Positions 31,068 to 33,541 of a stretch of DNA of 33,541 nucleotides are shown here, piece by piece; position 1 is the first letter of the stretch, and every line of letters starts with the position of its first letter. The notes beneath the pieces were generated by a model. It saw only the letters and a list, made by a program, of their open reading frames with translations, searched no databases and was not told the origin of the DNA. The DNA comes from SZUA-430 sp044375275 (lineage in GTDB: Bacteria > Pseudomonadota > Alphaproteobacteria > Micropepsales > Micropepsaceae). Position numbers and translations under genes: made by a program. The stretch covers positions 1-33,541 of the forward strand of contig JBILMZ010000013.1 of assembly GCA_044375275.1 (NCBI GenBank). The letters are read 5' to 3'.

Positions 31068-31433
31068 ATGCTGTCGATCACCAAGGAATTCCGCTTCGAT
31101 GCGGCCCACTTTCTTCCCACCGCGCCGAAGGGGCATCCCAACTCGCGGATGCATGGCCATTCATTTGTCTGCGCCGTCACACTGGAAGGTGCGCCGGATC
31201 CGGTGACCGGGCTCATCCGTGATTTCGCTGACATTGACGATGCCGTTGCACACGTCCGCGATCGCCTGGACCATCACGTGCTGAACGAGATTCCGGGGCT
31301 GGAGTTGCCGACGCTCGAACGCATGTCTCAATTCATCTTCAGCGCCCTTTCACAGAAACTGCCCGAGCTGGCGTCGGTCACCGTTCGACGGGACTCGCTT
31401 GGGGAATCCTGCACGTTCCGGAGAGTGCCATGA
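31068..31433 (+). CDS. queD: 6-carboxytetrahydropterin synthase QueD-like
   Basis: QueD converts 7,8-dihydroneopterin triphosphate to 6-carboxytetrahydropterin. The 121-residue product has the zinc histidines in FDAAHFLP and RMHGHSF, the DHHVLNE motif and a terminal ESCTFRR. The usual catalytic Cys of CxxxHGH is replaced by Asn (HPNSRMHGH, Asn25), with a Cys ten residues later (SFVCAV). The family is clear, but its activity may be altered. ATG 31068 is chosen over an in-frame GTG at 31059 because it gives the usual MLSITKEF start. It lies between queE and queF in the same operon. Confidence 0.9.
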   Translation: MLSITKEFRFDAAHFLPTAPKGHPNSRMHGHSFVCAVTLEGAPDPVTGLIRDFADIDDAVAHVRDRLDHHVLNEIPGLELPTLERMSQFIFSALSQKLPELASVTVRRDSLGESCTFRRVP

Positions 31434-31888
31434 GCAAGACAAAGGATCTCAAGCAGCTTGGCCAGGTTTCGAAGCTGCCTGCCTCTCCCGAAGAAGCCGT
31501 GCTGGAGCGCGTGGCGAATCCGCATGCGGGGACGGATTACCTGATCCGCTTTGCTGCGCCGGAATTCACGACCGTGTGTCCAGTTACTGGCCAGCCGGAC
31601 TTCGCCCATCTCGTCATTGATTATGCGCCGGGCAAGTGGATCGTGGAGTCGAAGTCGCTGAAGCTCTATCTCGGCAGCTTTCGCAACCACGCTGGCTTCC
31701 ACGAAGACTGCACGCTGATGATCGGCAAGCGTCTCGTGGAAGAACTTTCACCCAAGTGGTTCCGCATCGGTGGTTACTGGTATCCGCGCGGTGGCATTCC
31801 CATCGACGTGTTCTGGCAAACGGGCAAGGTTCCGTCCGGGCTCTGGGTTCCTGACCAGGGTGTTGCGCCTTATCGCGGGCGTGGCTAA
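31430..31888 (+). CDS. queF: NADPH-dependent preQ0 reductase QueF
   Basis: QueF reduces preQ0 nitrile to preQ1 amine. The 152-residue product is of the single-domain type. It carries the catalytic Cys50 in TTVCPVTGQPDFAH with Asp57, and the family signature ESKSLKLYLGSFRNHAGFHE. The presence of queF after queC-queE-queD indicates a complete route from GTP-derived pterin to preQ1, the base used by tRNA-guanine transglycosylase. The start overlaps the queD stop by four bases (ATGA). The next gene starts on the last base of its stop. Confidence 0.97.
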   Translation: MSKTKDLKQLGQVSKLPASPEEAVLERVANPHAGTDYLIRFAAPEFTTVCPVTGQPDFAHLVIDYAPGKWIVESKSLKLYLGSFRNHAGFHEDCTLMIGKRLVEELSPKWFRIGGYWYPRGGIPIDVFWQTGKVPSGLWVPDQGVAPYRGRG

Positions 31889-32505
31889 TGCCGGCGCCGC
31901 TTGAATTCTGGTTCGAGTTTGCGAGCACCTATTCCTATCCGGCGGCTCATGCCGTCGAGGCCGCGGCGCAAGCGCGCGGCGTTGAGGTGAAGTGGCGCTC
32001 GTTCCTGCTTGGCCCGATCTTCGCGGCGCAGGGCTGGAACGACTCCCCGTTCAACATCTACCCCGCCAAGGGCAAGTACATGTGGCGTGACCTGGCGCGC
32101 GTCTGCGGGACGCAGGGACTGGAGTTGCGCATGCCGTCGCAGTTTCCGCGTGGCAGCCTGCTTGCGGCACGCATTGCCAGCGAAGCGCGCAACGAGCTGT
32201 GGGTCGGTGATTTCGTCCGTCGTGTCTATGCTGCGAATTTCGTGCGCGACCTCGACATTTCATCGCCTTTTGTCATTGGCGAGATCCTGTCCTCCATCGG
32301 ACAGGTTCCAGCGCCGATCATGAAGAATGCGCAGTCACAGGAGGCCAAGGACCGTTTCCGGGCGCAATGCGATGAGGCGCAGTCGGTCGGGCTGATCGGT
32401 GCGCCGTCCTTCGTTGTTGAAGGGGAAGTCTTCTGGGGCGGAGACAGGCTGGACGCGGCGCTGGACTGGGCTTGTGGCCAGCGGCGGATTCCGGAAGGGG
32501 TCTGA
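31888..32505 (+). CDS. 2-hydroxychromene-2-carboxylate isomerase-like (DsbA fold)
   Basis: The 205-residue product belongs to the DsbA-fold/kappa-class glutathione transferase-like family: LEFWFEFASTYSYPAAHAVE at the N-terminus with Ser/Tyr in place of a CxxC, then LLGPIFAAQGWNDSPFNIYPAKG, and the C-terminal GLIGAPSFVVEGEVFWGGDRLD with the cis-proline. Such proteins isomerise 2-hydroxychromene-2-carboxylate in naphthalene degradation, but many chromosomal copies have unknown substrates. The ATG shares the last base of the queF stop (TAATG), so it is coupled to the que operon although no queuosine role is known. Confidence 0.9.
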   Translation: MPAPLEFWFEFASTYSYPAAHAVEAAAQARGVEVKWRSFLLGPIFAAQGWNDSPFNIYPAKGKYMWRDLARVCGTQGLELRMPSQFPRGSLLAARIASEARNELWVGDFVRRVYAANFVRDLDISSPFVIGEILSSIGQVPAPIMKNAQSQEAKDRFRAQCDEAQSVGLIGAPSFVVEGEVFWGGDRLDAALDWACGQRRIPEGV

Positions 32506-32607
32506 TCTACCCCTTTCGTATGCGGCAATTTGTTCTCTTTTTGTTTTCGGCGATTTCGGCGATGTTCGGCGCTGTAAATCGATAGCGTCGGAATCTGCCC
32601 AGAAAGT
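32506..32607. other. Convergent intergenic segment
   Basis: This 102-base gap between the isomerase gene and tag is T-rich at 32526-32547 and holds a 9-base direct repeat TTTCGGCGA x2 (32545-32562) followed by a third degenerate copy. No strong hairpin with a T-run is seen. Confidence 0.5.
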
Positions 32608-33201
32608 TCAGGGCCGCTTCTTTCCAAGCCTTGCGCATTCCTTGTGGCGGAAACAGTGGGTCATGTGGTCGTTGACCATACCCACCGCCTGGGCGAAGGC
32701 GTAGACGATTGTCGGACCGCAGAAGGTGAAGCCCAGCTTCTTCAGGTCCTTCGACAGGGCCTGGCTCATCGGGGTTTCTGCCGGTACCAGCTTCATCGTG
32801 TCGAAGCTGTTCTGCTTTGGCTTTCCGTCGACGTATTTCCAGAGGAAGCCAGAGAATCCATCGGGATGCTTCTCCATGATATCGAGCCAGGCACGGGCGT
32901 TCTTTACCGTGCCCTCGATCTTGCCGCGATGGCGGATGATGCCTTCGTCCTGCAGGAGCTTCAGGATCTTCGGTTCGCCATAGCGGACGATCTTTTCCGG
33001 GTTGAAGCCGTCAAAGGCCTTCCGGAAGTTCTCCCGCTTGCGCAGGATCGTGATCCAGCTAAGGCCCGCCTGGAAGCCATCGAGGACGAGTTTCTCGAAC
33101 AGCGCCCTGTCGTCATACTCGGGAACGCCCCATTCCTCGTCGTGATAGGCGACGTAGAGCGGATCCTGGCCTGGCCAGGTGCAACGCTGTTTCTCGGGCA
33201 T
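32608..33201 (-). CDS. tag: DNA-3-methyladenine glycosylase I
   Basis: Tag removes 3-methyladenine from alkylated DNA. The 197-residue product has the family start RCTWPGQDPLYVAYHDEEWGVP, the core DGFQAGLSWITILRKRENFRKAF, the FCGPTIVYAFAQAVGMVNDH motif, and a C-terminal HCFRHKEC that supplies zinc ligands together with the N-terminal Cys and His. Length is normal. The ATG at 33201 follows the ygfZ stop by 13 bases on the same strand, so the two may be co-transcribed. Confidence 0.96.
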   Translation of the reverse strand: MPEKQRCTWPGQDPLYVAYHDEEWGVPEYDDRALFEKLVLDGFQAGLSWITILRKRENFRKAFDGFNPEKIVRYGEPKILKLLQDEGIIRHRGKIEGTVKNARAWLDIMEKHPDGFSGFLWKYVDGKPKQNSFDTMKLVPAETPMSQALSKDLKKLGFTFCGPTIVYAFAQAVGMVNDHMTHCFRHKECARLGKKRP

Positions 33202-33214
33202 GACGCGAAGCTTT

Positions 33215-33541
33215 CTAGAGGGTCAGTGCGTAGTGCGGACGGCCGACCTGGATCGCCCGGTCGCCAGCCCAGACTTCGCGTGCCTCGCCAAGGCGGTCAA
33301 GCCTCAGGATGGCGAGGCCGATGGGGCCCTGCGATCCCAGCATTTCGCCCGCCTCCATTTCGCCGACGCGCAAGGACGTGCCGTGCGGTGGAAGCGGTGC
33401 GGCGCCAGCAACGGGAAGAATGCGCCGGCGCGAGGTGGCCCGGTGCTTCATGCGTGAAGTCAGCTCCTGACCGACATAACAGCCCTTGTTGAAGTCGACT
33501 CCCTGCAGTTCCTCGAAACTGCAGTCCAGCGGAAAGAACGT
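33215..33541 (-). CDS. ygfZ: YgfZ/GcvT-family folate-binding protein (5' part outside window)
   Basis: The last 108 residues of this protein are visible. They include the YgfZ signature KGCYVGQELTSRMKHR and the C-terminal beta-barrel (GSQGPIGLAILRLDRL). YgfZ proteins use folate and help repair or maintain iron-sulfur cluster enzymes. The frame is open to the window edge, so the N-terminal two thirds lie beyond 33541. An internal ATG at 33451 is not the start, because the signature motif lies upstream of it. Confidence 0.93.
   Translation of the reverse strand, partial: TFFPLDCSFEELQGVDFNKGCYVGQELTSRMKHRATSRRRILPVAGAAPLPPHGTSLRVGEMEAGEMLGSQGPIGLAILRLDRLGEAREVWAGDRAIQVGRPHYALTL

Noticed and set aside
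30302..31234. 310-codon open frame on the minus strand
   Set aside because: It is antisense to queE and the start of queD; no recognisable product.
32644..33492. 282-codon open frame on the plus strand
   Set aside because: It is antisense to tag and ygfZ, both recognisable.
1..33541. Mobile elements, CRISPR arrays, toxin-antitoxin or phage-defence genes
   Set aside because: None was seen; gene spacing and product types are those of a core chromosomal region.

Overview
The window is a gene-dense piece of an alphaproteobacterial chromosome that looks Caulobacter-like in gene content and flagellar regulation. I would not name a genus from this sequence. Supporting signs are: the flagellar blocks flgI-flgJ-flbY / fliX and flgF-flgG-flgA-flgH / fliL-fliM; a FlaEY-type protein; TTAA-N7-TTAAC CtrA-type boxes; a DksA that keeps one zinc-finger cysteine; a NadQ-type NAD regulator; and an hflK-hflC-degQ cluster. 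I saw no tRNA, rRNA, CRISPR array, insertion sequence or prophage gene.

Layout. 1-3247: hflK (cut by the window edge), hflC, a rho-independent terminator, and a periplasmic Do-type protease. 3285-8414: a FlaEY-like protein facing the flgI-flgJ-flbY operon, and the flagellar regulator gene fliX diverging from flgI. 8545-9305: dksA and a 344-base gene-poor gap. 9306-15592: the rod/L-ring operon flgF-flgG-flgA-flgH on the minus strand, diverging from fliL, fliM, a PflI/DUF6468-like membrane protein and a MotE-like periplasmic protein. 15632-19126: a 1164-residue periplasmic protein with AMIN-like and TPR regions, preceded by a perfect CtrA-type box. 19123-22648: nadA-nadB-nadC with palindromic operators upstream. 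22821-25981: a membrane-anchored EEP hydrolase, then an HD hydrolase / tyrosine phosphatase / NadQ regulator operon. 26098-27336: a universal stress protein behind an FNR/FixK-type site, plus a small conserved protein. 27427-29576: a DUF4424 protein and a FabH-like ketoacyl synthase. 29682-31888: queC-queE-queD-queF (preQ0/queuosine pathway). 31888-33541: a DsbA-fold isomerase, DNA-3-methyladenine glycosylase I, and the C-terminal part of YgfZ.

How the parts work together. The two divergent flagellar intergenic regions (7752-7991 and 12342-12576) share one design. A CtrA-type box points towards the early gene (fliX or fliL). A -24/-12 sigma-54 promoter points towards the late structural operon (flgI or flgF). 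A shared decamer, ATTGCCCGGC, lies between them and is a candidate FlbD/ftr element. This reads as the Caulobacter class II to class III cascade written in cis. A third CtrA-type box brings the large TPR protein into the same scheme. The nad region carries both the biosynthetic operon and its probable regulator about 1.2 kb apart. The que genes form one overlapping operon. The less characterised items are the AMIN/TPR protein, the FlaEY-like propeller protein with hook-IN-like motifs, the PflI-like protein, a QueD lacking its usual catalytic cysteine, and a sigma-54-like palindrome in the 8962-9305 gap.
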